Shown here in pieces: positions 6,503 to 12,888 of a stretch of DNA of 16,786 nucleotides (the stretch's first letter is position 1; each line of letters opens with the position of its first letter). The notes beneath the pieces were generated by a model that saw nothing but the letters and a program-made list of their open reading frames with translations, was not told where the DNA came from and searched no databases. The position numbers and the translations under genes are program-made. The stretch is from an uncultured Oscillospiraceae bacterium (lineage in GTDB: Bacteria > Bacillota > Clostridia > Oscillospirales > Acutalibacteraceae), in contig UREO01000020.1 of NCBI GenBank assembly GCA_900546895.1, forward strand, positions 1-16,786. The letters run 5' to 3'.

Positions 6503-7354
6503 ATGAAAAAGTTATTATCAGCAATCTTAATCGCGGCACTCTCCGCTTCCGTATTTGCCGGCTGCGCAAATTCCGTACCCGCTTCCTCGGCTGCCGCCGC
6601 CAGCGAAGCGGCAAGCACGGCGGCCGCCAAGAAAATTGTCGTCGGTGCGTCGCCGACACCGCACGTGATTATTTTGAAGGAAGCCGCCAAGCTGCTCAAA
6701 GACAAGGGCTACGATCTTGAGATTAAGGAATTCTCAGATTATGTTCTTCCCAATAAAGCTCTGGACAGCAAGGACCTGGACGCTAACTATTTCCAGCATC
6801 AGCCGTATCTGGATGAATTCAACAAAGAAAACGGAACCAAGATCGTTTCCGCTGGCTCCATTCACTATGAGCCGTTCGGCATTTACGCCGGGAAAACCAA
6901 AGCCCTTGCCGATCTGAAGGAAGGCGCCACCATCGCGGTTCCGAACGATACTTCCAATGAGGCCAGAGCGCTCCTGCTGCTTCAGGATCAGGGACTTCTC
7001 AAGCTGAAGGACGGCGCCGGGATCACCGCCACGCAGAAAGACATTGCAGAAAACCCGAAGAAGCTGAAGTTTACGGAAATTGAAGCCGCCCAGCTGGTCC
7101 GTACCCTGCCCGACGTGGATCTGGCCGTCATCAACGGCAACTACGCTCTCGAAGGAAATCTGAAGGTTTCCGACGCGCTCGCAGTAGAAGCGGATGACTC
7201 CCTTGCGGCAACCACATACGCCAATATTATCGCTGTCCGCGAGGGCGACGAGAACCGCGAGGACATCAAGGCGCTGGTGGAAGTGCTGAAGAGCGACGAA
7301 ATCAAAACCTTTATTACCAATACGTTCAGCGGAGCTGTTGTTCCGGTAAAATAA
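6503..7354 (+). CDS. metQ: Methionine-binding lipoprotein MetQ (NlpA family)
   Basis: Extracytoplasmic receptor that hands methionine to MetNI. The 283 residues begin with a signal peptide ending in lipobox VFAGC, with lipidated Cys21, followed by a Ser/Ala-rich linker to about residue 43. Family motifs: ASPTPHVIILKEAA, LDANYFQHQPYLDEFN (aromatic and His residues of the binding cleft), FGIYAGK, PNDTSNEARALLLLQ (cleft Arg), LAVINGNYAL and the C-terminal FSGAVVPVK. GGAGG at 6490-6494 lies 8 nt before ATG 6503; an ATG at 6499 is in another frame and is rejected. It is the last gene of the met unit and is followed by a strong hairpin. Confidence 0.94.
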   Translation: MKKLLSAILIAALSASVFAGCANSVPASSAAAASEAASTAAAKKIVVGASPTPHVIILKEAAKLLKDKGYDLEIKEFSDYVLPNKALDSKDLDANYFQHQPYLDEFNKENGTKIVSAGSIHYEPFGIYAGKTKALADLKEGATIAVPNDTSNEARALLLLQDQGLLKLKDGAGITATQKDIAENPKKLKFTEIEAAQLVRTLPDVDLAVINGNYALEGNLKVSDALAVEADDSLAATTYANIIAVREGDENREDIKALVEVLKSDEIKTFITNTFSGAVVPVK

Positions 7355-7370
7355 GCGAAAGCAATGATGA

Positions 7371-7406
7371 GAAACACCTGCATGGAGAAATCCGTGCAGG
7401 TGTTTC
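7371..7406 (+). terminator. 12-bp hairpin at the 3' end of metNIQ (no U-tract)
   Basis: GAAACACCTGCA (7371-7382) and TGCAGGTGTTTC (7395-7406) are perfect complements around a 12-nt loop, starting 16 nt after the metQ stop. No T-run follows on the plus strand, and the corA promoter begins only 5 nt later. It may terminate poorly, or may mainly protect the metQ mRNA 3' end. I call it a terminator by position only. Confidence 0.55.
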
Positions 7407-7410
7407 AGCG

Positions 7411-7439
7411 TTGAAATAAGGATTGTATTTTGCTACAAT
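7411..7439 (+). promoter_or_regulatory. Sigma-A promoter of corA
   Basis: TTGAAA (7411-7416), 17-nt spacer, TACAAT (7434-7439). Transcription would start near 7446, leaving a leader of about 65 nt. That is too short for an M-box magnesium riboswitch, and none is seen. Confidence 0.72.
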
Positions 7440-7510
7440 GGGTTTAATTCCATCGAAGCCCGCCGCTGCGAAACAGCAGAGAGGGAAAAGAAAACATAAG
7501 GAGTATGACG

Positions 7511-8416
7511 ATGAAGTGTTATCGGATTACAACAGAAACGCTTGCGGAAGCGGAAACGCCGTTTGCGCCGGATACCGTCTGCGTCTGTACGCCGGAGGAG
7601 CTGCGCGCCGGTCATTTCTGCGCGGCGCCGCACACGTTCGACGAGTGCGTGAACCCGGGACCCGCCAAGCTGGAGGCGTACGACGGGTATGACTTTATTC
7701 TTCTGAACGTTGTCAACGACAATGAACGGTATCTGACCCACCGGATCGGGCTGTATATCATGCCGGACCGGATTGTCTTTGTCGGCAACAGGGAAAACCG
7801 TGCGATACAGGATGTGCTGGATGCTTTTGCGGGCGGCAAAACATCCAACCTGAACATTACGCGGATTCTTTACGCATTTTTCAACAATCTGACCATTCAT
7901 GATTCGGAGGAGCTGGAAGCGCTGGAAGAGGAAATCGCCGCGCTGGAGGAGCGGGTCATGGAGGGTGCCAACGAGGACTTTACCAAGGACATCACCGCGA
8001 TGCGGAAAAGGCTGATGTTCTATAAAAAATATTATGAGCAGCTGCTGGATGTCGCGGAGAGCATCGAGGAAAACTCCAACGGGATTCTGTCTTCCGGCGC
8101 GCTGCGCTATTTCAAGATGTTTACGGCCCGGGTGGACCGCCTGAACCGGAGCGTCCTCAACCTGCGCGATTATATCACACAGGTGCGCGAGGCGTATCAG
8201 TCGCAGGTGGACATTGGGCTAAACGCGATTATGAAGCTGTTTACCGTGATTACCGCTATTTTTCTTCCGCTCACACTTCTGGTCGGCTGGTATGGCATGA
8301 ATTTCAAGTATATGCCGGAGCTTCAGTGGCCGTACGGCTACGCTTTTGCCGCGGGTCTTTCGGTTGCCTTTGTGGTCCTCTGTATTCTTTTTTTCAAAAA
8401 GAAGAAAATACTGTAA
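7511..8416 (+). CDS. corA: CorA-type Mg2+/divalent cation transporter
   Basis: Pentameric channel-like transporter for Mg2+ (sometimes Co2+/Ni2+/Zn2+). The 301 residues have the family layout: a soluble N-terminal domain, a long acidic helical stretch (SEELEALEEEIAALEERVMEG, about 132-152), the stalk helix, and two C-terminal TM helices (about 238-260 and 274-295). YGMN (261-264) contains the diagnostic GMN selectivity motif. The tail ends in lysines (KKKKIL), as expected on the inner side. AAGGAG (7498-7503) is 1 nt from an ATG at 7505 but 7 nt from the ATG at 7511, so I took 7511. The gene has its own promoter and is not clearly linked to its neighbours. Preferred ion cannot be told from sequence. 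Confidence 0.93.
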   Translation: MKCYRITTETLAEAETPFAPDTVCVCTPEELRAGHFCAAPHTFDECVNPGPAKLEAYDGYDFILLNVVNDNERYLTHRIGLYIMPDRIVFVGNRENRAIQDVLDAFAGGKTSNLNITRILYAFFNNLTIHDSEELEALEEEIAALEERVMEGANEDFTKDITAMRKRLMFYKKYYEQLLDVAESIEENSNGILSSGALRYFKMFTARVDRLNRSVLNLRDYITQVREAYQSQVDIGLNAIMKLFTVITAIFLPLTLLVGWYGMNFKYMPELQWPYGYAFAAGLSVAFVVLCILFFKKKKIL

Positions 8417-8425
8417 GAACCCTTC

Positions 8426-8445
8426 TTTTGAAAATAATTTCAAAA
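8426..8445. promoter_or_regulatory. TTGAAA-N4-TTTCAA site upstream of lacI
   Basis: TTTTGAAA (8426-8433) and TTTCAAAA (8438-8445) are exact complements around ATAA. The inner 16 bp (8428-8443) share both arms, TTGAAA and TTTCAA, with the perfect palindrome at 8604-8619, 176 bp away. The centre lacks the CG usual in LacI-family sites. It is either an auxiliary operator or a weak hairpin after corA; no U-tract follows. Confidence 0.35.
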
Positions 8446-8534
8446 AGCACTGGAACTATTTTGCTCGCTGTAATATAATTATGAGGAATCAGACAGGTTT
8501 TGCAGAATAAAAAAGCTTGTTCGCTGGTCATTAT

Positions 8535-8549
8535 CAACAAAAAATGTTG
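8535..8549. repeat. Short inverted repeat CAACA-A5-TGTTG upstream of the lacI promoter
   Basis: CAACA (8535-8539) and TGTTG (8545-8549) are complementary around five A residues and end 16 nt before the -35 box. They could form an activator site; arms of 5 bp are also easily chance. Confidence 0.25.
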
Positions 8550-8565
8550 TTATCCTGAAAAAATA

Positions 8566-8594
8566 TTGACAATCAAACCACTCTGATATAGAAT
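8566..8594 (+). promoter_or_regulatory. Sigma-A promoter of the lacI-deoBD unit
   Basis: TTGACA (8566-8571), 17 nt, TAGAAT (8589-8594). The predicted transcript start near 8601 is immediately before the palindromic operator at 8604-8619. Confidence 0.75.
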
Positions 8595-8603
8595 GGAAAT
8601 ACC

Positions 8604-8619
8604 TTGAAACCGGTTTCAA
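8604..8619. promoter_or_regulatory. Perfect 16-bp LacI/CcpA-type operator
   Basis: TTGAAACCGGTTTCAA is fully palindromic with the central CG typical of LacI-family sites. It lies at about +4 to +19 of the predicted lacI transcript, ideal for repression. It also fits the CcpA cre consensus TGWAANCGNTNWCA at every fixed position. It may therefore serve the adjacent regulator (autoregulation), CcpA, or both. Confidence 0.75.
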
Positions 8620-8670
8620 AAATTGAAAAGGAACAAGGTCCGTTCAACCGCATTTTTTAACAGGAAAGCT

Positions 8671-9666
8671 ATGGTGATGATTTTGGCTCAGATCAGCGAT
8701 GTGGCGAGATTAGCCGGTGTTTCGTCGGCAACTGTGTCTCGTGTCATCAACGGGACGGCAAAGGTAAGTGACGAAAAAGTAAAACGCGTTTTGGAAGCAA
8801 TCGACGCAACCGGTTTCAAACCGAATGAAATCGCGCGTTCGCTCTATAAAAAGTCTTCTAAAATCATTGGTTACATCGTGCCGAGCATCCTGAACGTTTT
8901 TCTGACCGAGATCGGCCGGGCGATTGAGGACGAGGCGTTTCAGAACGGCTATAAGATGATTCTGTGCAATTCGGACGAAAATCCGAAAAAGGAAGTCGCC
9001 TATATCAATATGCTTACCGCCATGAATGCGGACGGCATTATTATTACCGCCAACAATGATAATCTGGACGAAGAAATCCGCAACTGCCCGCTGCCTGTTG
9101 TCGCTCTGGACAAGGACGCAGGCAGCCGTTATACTGCGGTGGTCCAGTCCGACAATTATTCGGGAGGGCGCCTTGCCACCGAGCATCTGATCGAGTGCGG
9201 GTGCCGCCATATCGTCCTCATGCGCGGTCCGCAGAAATATTCCAGCGGAAGCCAGCGCTTTCTGGGCTATGTGGATGTCTGCAACGAACACGGCATCCAG
9301 CCTTTGTTCATGGAAAGCCAGTACAGCTTCGACGCGGTCGAAAGCTCGCGCGAGCTTCTGAAACGCTTTCCGCATGTGGATGGGATTCTGGCCCTGAGCG
9401 ATATGACCGCGCTGTCCCTGTATAAGGTGCTGTGCGAGCAGGATAAAAAAGTTCCGGAGGACATCATGATTGTGGGATACGACGGAGTGGAGCTCAGCTC
9501 TTTGATGACGCCTGCGCTGACCACCGTCGTACAGCCGATCGAGGAAATCGGGCGGCTTGCGGCAAAACTGATTATCGATCAGGTCGCAAATGGGAAGCTT
9601 AGCTCCAGAGAGAACGTGTTGCCTGTTTCTCTCAAAATGGGGCAGACGACAAGAATGCGCAAATGA
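8671..9666 (+). CDS. LacI-family transcriptional regulator of the nucleoside cluster
   Basis: Predicted DNA-binding repressor with a sugar-binding-protein-like effector domain. In 331 residues: HTH and hinge at the N-terminus (QISDVARLAGVSSATVSRVING, with hinge helix near FKPNEIARSLYKK), then a periplasmic-binding-protein-like core (IGYIVPSILNVFLTEIGRAIE, VVQSDNYSGGRLATEHLIE, DGILALSDMTALSLYKVL, PEDIMIVGYDGVELSSLMTPALTTVVQP). Candidate starts are ATG 8671, GTG 8674, ATG 8677 and TTG 8683. AGGAAAG supports 8671, while GGTGA supports 8683, which gives the classical short N-terminus. A TTG at 8623 is too far upstream. deoB follows after 15 nt, so it is cotranscribed with its likely targets. The effector is probably a nucleoside or (deoxy)ribose phosphate, by context only. 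Confidence 0.9.
   Translation: MVMILAQISDVARLAGVSSATVSRVINGTAKVSDEKVKRVLEAIDATGFKPNEIARSLYKKSSKIIGYIVPSILNVFLTEIGRAIEDEAFQNGYKMILCNSDENPKKEVAYINMLTAMNADGIIITANNDNLDEEIRNCPLPVVALDKDAGSRYTAVVQSDNYSGGRLATEHLIECGCRHIVLMRGPQKYSSGSQRFLGYVDVCNEHGIQPLFMESQYSFDAVESSRELLKRFPHVDGILALSDMTALSLYKVLCEQDKKVPEDIMIVGYDGVELSSLMTPALTTVVQPIEEIGRLAAKLIIDQVANGKLSSRENVLPVSLKMGQTTRMRK
8807..8820. promoter_or_regulatory. Second operator-like sequence inside lacI
   Basis: AACCGGTTTCAAA (8808-8820) repeats 13 bases of the upstream palindrome (8608-8620) exactly 200 bp downstream. The left arm is degenerate. The bases encode the conserved TGFKPN of the LacI hinge region, which partly forces the sequence, so an operator function is uncertain. 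Confidence 0.3.
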
Positions 9667-9681
9667 AGAAAGGCGGATACT

Positions 9682-10851
9682 ATGAATAAACGAGTTTTTT
9701 TGATTGTACTCGACAGTGTCGGTATCGGCGAAGAGCCGGACGCCGCGGAGTACGGCGACGAAGGGAGCAATACGCTTGCCGCCGCCGCGACAAGCCAGTA
9801 TTTTGATATGCCCAACATGCAGAAGCTGGGCCTTTTCAACATCGACGGCGTCACCTGCCGCCCGGGGGCGGAGCATCCCGCGGGCGCGGTTGCGCGCATG
9901 AGGGAGATTTCCAAGGGCAAGGATACCACGATCGGCCACTGGGAAATTGCGGGAATCAATTCGCCCAAACCGCTGCCGACTTATCCGGACGGCTTTCCGC
10001 CGGAGGTTATCCGCGCGTTTGAAGAAAAAACGGGCCGCAGGGTCATCTGCAACAAGCCCTATTCCGGCACCGAGGTCATCCGGGATTACGGCAGGGAGCA
10101 TGCCGAAACGGGCGCGCTCATCGTTTACACCTCCGCGGACAGCGTGTTCCAGATCGCGGCGAATGAAGAGCTCGTGCCGGTGGAAGAGCTTTACCGCTAC
10201 TGCCAGATCGCAAGGGAACTGCTGGCGGGCGAGCACGGCGTCGGCCGGGTGATCGCAAGGCCCTTTGTCGGGACCTATCCGGATTACACCCGTACCACCA
10301 ACCGCCACGACTTCTCGCTGCTCCCCCCGAAGACGACGATGCTGGACCAGCTGAAGGAAAGCGGCTATGACGTGGTCGCCGTCGGCAAGATCAACGACAT
10401 TTTCGCCGGCAAGGGGATTACCCGGTTTATGAGGACAAAAGGCAACGCGGAGGGCATTGACCGCACGATCGAGCTGACAAAGGAAAGCTTCAACGGCCTG
10501 TGCTTTATCAATCTGGTCGATTTCGATATGCTTTACGGCCACCGCAACGACGTGGACGGCTACGCCAAAGGGCTGACCTATTTTGACGAAAAGCTGCCGG
10601 AAATTCTGGCGGGCCTTCGCGGGGACGACCTGCTGATGATTACCGCGGACCACGGCTGCGACCCGATCACACCCTCTACCGATCATTCGCGCGAATACAC
10701 GCCCTGGGTGATTTACGGCAAACAGGTAAAGGCCGGGGCCAATCTGGGCACTTTGCCGACCTTTGCCGATATCGCGGCCACGATCCTTGATTATTTCGGG
10801 GTGAAGCCGGAAATTACCGGCACGTCCCGCCTGAAAAATATTGTCGACTGA
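9682..10851 (+). CDS. deoB: Phosphopentomutase DeoB
   Basis: Interconverts (deoxy)ribose 1-phosphate and 5-phosphate using Mn2+, linking nucleoside phosphorolysis to central metabolism. The 389 residues match the family length. Alkaline-phosphatase-superfamily metal ligands are visible: Asp11 (VLDSVGIG), Asp282 and His287 (DFDMLYGHRND), Asp323 and His324 (TADHGCDP), His335 (STDHSREYTPW). The KDTTIGHWE segment (80-88) carries the threonine that is phosphorylated in the cycle. The start at ATG 9682 follows AGGCGG, 15 nt after the regulator gene, and deoD starts 13 nt after its stop. DeoB supplies the substrate for DeoC at the far end of the cluster. Identification is very secure. Confidence 0.97.
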   Translation: MNKRVFLIVLDSVGIGEEPDAAEYGDEGSNTLAAAATSQYFDMPNMQKLGLFNIDGVTCRPGAEHPAGAVARMREISKGKDTTIGHWEIAGINSPKPLPTYPDGFPPEVIRAFEEKTGRRVICNKPYSGTEVIRDYGREHAETGALIVYTSADSVFQIAANEELVPVEELYRYCQIARELLAGEHGVGRVIARPFVGTYPDYTRTTNRHDFSLLPPKTTMLDQLKESGYDVVAVGKINDIFAGKGITRFMRTKGNAEGIDRTIELTKESFNGLCFINLVDFDMLYGHRNDVDGYAKGLTYFDEKLPEILAGLRGDDLLMITADHGCDPITPSTDHSREYTPWVIYGKQVKAGANLGTLPTFADIAATILDYFGVKPEITGTSRLKNIVD

Positions 10852-10864
10852 AAAGGAGGAGACT

Positions 10865-11575
10865 ATGTCTAACGTACCAACGCCCCATAACGGGGCCAGA
10901 GAGGGAGAGATCGCAAAAACCGTCTTGATGCCGGGTGATCCGCTCCGTGCCAAATTTATCGCCGAAACTTATCTGACCGACCCGGTCTGCTTTAACACCG
11001 TGCGCAATATGCTCGGCTACACCGGAACGTACCGCGGCAAACGCGTGTCCGTTATGGGCGGCGGAATGGGAATGCCCTCCGTCGGTATTTATACCTACGA
11101 GCTTTTTAATTTCTACGGGGTGGAAAACATTCTCCGCATCGGTTCCGCCGGCGGGATCGCCGACAATGTACACGTGCGCGACGTCGTGGTCGGCATGGGT
11201 GCCTGCACCAATTCCAATTATGCGGCGCAGTACAATCTGCCGGGTACGTTTGCGCCGATTGCCGGCTATGGCCTTCTCAGAAACGCGGTTGATGCCGCGG
11301 AAAAACTGGGCGTGCATATGGTCGTAGGCAATGTGCTGTCTTCGGATTCCTTCTATGACGACAACGAAAACGCACTGGCTTCGTGGAAAAAAATGGGCGT
11401 GCTGGCGGTGGAAATGGAAGCCGCGGCTCTCTATATGAACGCCGCAAGGGCCAATAAAAACGCGCTCTGCCTGCTTACGATCTCCGACTGCCCGTTTACC
11501 GGGGAATCCCTTTCGGCACAGGAGCGCCAGACCGGATTTACCCAGATGATGGAAATCGCATTGGAAATCGCCTGA
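10865..11575 (+). CDS. deoD: Purine-nucleoside phosphorylase DeoD
   Basis: Cytosolic hexameric-type phosphorylase that splits purine (deoxy)nucleosides with phosphate into base and (deoxy)ribose 1-phosphate. The 236 residues match the DeoD family: MPGDPLRAKFIAE (22-34, phosphate-binding Gly and Arg), VMGGGMGMPS (63-72), RIGSAGG (91-97), VLAVEMEAAALY (179-190, ribose-binding Met-Glu) and TISDCPFTGES with the catalytic Asp208 and partner Arg221 (ERQTGF), at the 13-residue spacing known from E. coli DeoD. AAAGGAGG ends a few nt before ATG 10865; an in-frame TTG at 10841 lies inside deoB and is rejected. It directly follows deoB. No terminator is visible before the next promoter, so read-through into the transporter genes is possible. 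Confidence 0.97.
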   Translation: MSNVPTPHNGAREGEIAKTVLMPGDPLRAKFIAETYLTDPVCFNTVRNMLGYTGTYRGKRVSVMGGGMGMPSVGIYTYELFNFYGVENILRIGSAGGIADNVHVRDVVVGMGACTNSNYAAQYNLPGTFAPIAGYGLLRNAVDAAEKLGVHMVVGNVLSSDSFYDDNENALASWKKMGVLAVEMEAAALYMNAARANKNALCLLTISDCPFTGESLSAQERQTGFTQMMEIALEIA

Positions 11576-11591
11576 CCCATAGAAAATTGAT

Positions 11592-11620
11592 TTGCAAAAT
11601 ATGTTAAAATAAAGTAAGAT
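11592..11620 (+). promoter_or_regulatory. Internal promoter upstream of the nucleoside-binding lipoprotein gene
   Basis: TTGCAA (11592-11597), 17 nt, TAAGAT (11615-11620), with a transcript start near 11627. The start overlaps a small inverted repeat, TTTCG-GCG-CGAAA (11624-11636). It would let the transporter genes be driven apart from lacI-deoBD. Confidence 0.5.
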
Positions 11621-11654
11621 AATTTTCGGCGCGAAACGAAAAGAGAATGGGAAT

Positions 11655-11676
11655 AATATCACGCTTACGTGATATT
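11655..11676. promoter_or_regulatory. Inverted repeat AATATCACG-CTTA-CGTGATATT in the bmpA leader
   Basis: Nine-base arms (11655-11663 and 11668-11676) are perfect complements around CTTA, 36 nt upstream of the lipoprotein start and about 30 nt after the predicted transcript start. No U-tract follows directly. It could be a repressor operator or an RNA hairpin stabilising the 5' end. It differs from the lacI-region palindrome, so a different regulator would be implied. I do not recognise the site. Confidence 0.45.
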
Positions 11677-11711
11677 CCATATATCCAAAAAATAATCAGG
11701 AGGAAAAATTA

Positions 11712-12791
11712 ATGAAGAAGATTGTAGCACTTTTTCTTGCAGTGATGATGGCAGTTTCTGCGACCGCCTGCGCTTCCAACGCACCGGCAGCCAGTTCAGA
11801 AGCGGCCGGCTCAACTGCCGAAAGCAAGGCGGAATCCGTGGCGGCGACCGATTTTAAAATCGGTATGGTAACGGATACCGGCGGCGTCAACGACCAGTCC
11901 TTCAACCAGTCCGCATGGGAAGGCCTTCAGAAGCTTTCCAAGGATACGGGCGTCACAGTCAAGTATTCCGAATCCAAGCAGGAGTCCGACTACGCGACAA
12001 ACCTGGACAAAGCGGCCGACGACGGCAACAATCTGATCTGGGGTATCGGCTTCGCAATGGCCGACGCCATCCTCAATTCCGCAAAACAGAATCCGGACAT
12101 CAACTATGCGATTATCGATAATGCATATGAAACCACCCCTGCAAACGTAACCGGCGTGATGTTCCGCGCCCAGGAGCCTTCTTTCCTGGTCGGCTACATT
12201 GCGGGTAAAACAACAAAGACAAACAAAGTCGGTTTTGTCGGCGGCCAGACCAGCGCCATCATCGACCAGTTTGAGTTCGGCTACAAGGCCGGCGTTGCTT
12301 ATGCCGCGAAAGAGTTAGGGAAAAAGATCGACGTGAATTCCCAGTACGCGGAAAGCTTCACGGATTCCGCCAAGGGCAAGGCAATTGCGACAAAGATGTT
12401 CTCCGACGGCTGCGATATCGTGTTCCATGCCGCGGGCGGCGTCGGGGTCGGCGTTATCGAAGCAGCCAAGGAAGCCAAGAAGTACGCGATCGGCGTTGAC
12501 CGCGACCAGGCTTATCTTGCACCCGAAAATGTTCTTACCTCTGCTTTGAAGCTGGTTAACCAGGCTGTCGAGCTTGTTTCTAAGGAAGCTATGGACGGCA
12601 AGGAAATCGGCGGAAAAACTTACACCTACGGACTGACCGAGGATGCTGTCGGGATTCCGGAAGAGCACAAGCTTATGGGCGACGACACCTATAACGCGGC
12701 AATTGCGCTCGAAGGCAAGATCAAGGATAAGACGATCACTCCTCCGGCGAATAAGGATGAATTCGCAGAGTTCGAAAAAGGACTTAAATAA
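11712..12791 (+). CDS. BmpA/PnrA-type nucleoside-binding lipoprotein
   Basis: Receptor of an ABC nucleoside importer; characterised relatives (Treponema PnrA, lactic-acid-bacterial BmpA) bind purine or broad-range nucleosides. The 359 residues start with a signal peptide and lipobox ATAC, lipidated Cys20, and a Ser/Ala-rich linker to about 45. The diagnostic Bmp motif MVTDTGGVNDQSFNQSAWEG is at 52-71. Later motifs include KQESDYATNLDKAADDGNNLIWGIGF, VGFVGGQTSAIIDQFEFGYKAGV, IVFHAAGGVGVGVIEAA and AIGVDRDQ. AGGAGG lies just before ATG 11712. It is followed by a 13-bp hairpin and then the ATPase and two permeases. The nearby deoB, deoD and deoC support nucleosides as the cargo; exact range is inferred. 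Confidence 0.94.
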   Translation: MKKIVALFLAVMMAVSATACASNAPAASSEAAGSTAESKAESVAATDFKIGMVTDTGGVNDQSFNQSAWEGLQKLSKDTGVTVKYSESKQESDYATNLDKAADDGNNLIWGIGFAMADAILNSAKQNPDINYAIIDNAYETTPANVTGVMFRAQEPSFLVGYIAGKTTKTNKVGFVGGQTSAIIDQFEFGYKAGVAYAAKELGKKIDVNSQYAESFTDSAKGKAIATKMFSDGCDIVFHAAGGVGVGVIEAAKEAKKYAIGVDRDQAYLAPENVLTSALKLVNQAVELVSKEAMDGKEIGGKTYTYGLTEDAVGIPEEHKLMGDDTYNAAIALEGKIKDKTITPPANKDEFAEFEKGLK

Positions 12792-12814
12792 GGATTACTC
12801 TTTTATTCTTTTGG

Positions 12815-12850
12815 GCAACGGGGCGCATGAATGTTATTGCGCCCCGTTGC
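12815..12850 (+). terminator. 13-bp intercistronic hairpin between binding-protein and ATPase genes
   Basis: GCAACGGGGCGCA (12815-12827) pairs perfectly with TGCGCCCCGTTGC (12838-12850) around a 10-nt loop. It begins 24 nt after the lipoprotein stop, and no U-run follows. Such hairpins commonly protect binding-protein mRNA from 3' decay or cause partial termination, giving more receptor than transporter. Since it lacks a U-tract and the ATPase gene starts only 39 nt on, stabilisation or attenuation is likelier than full termination. Confidence 0.6.
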
Positions 12851-12888
12851 GCTTAAAGAATTGATTAACGTGCAGGGGGTCTGTTGTA

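Noticed and set aside
10841..10864. Earlier TTG start for deoD
   Set aside because: It lies inside the end of deoB. The AAAGGAGG site placed just before ATG 10865 and the DeoD family N-terminus both point to 10865.
8710..10953. 747-codon open frame on the minus strand across lacI, deoB and deoD
   Set aside because: It is antisense to three clearly recognised genes, has no family resemblance or ribosome site that I can see, and is the kind of long shadow frame produced by G/C-ending codons on the other strand.
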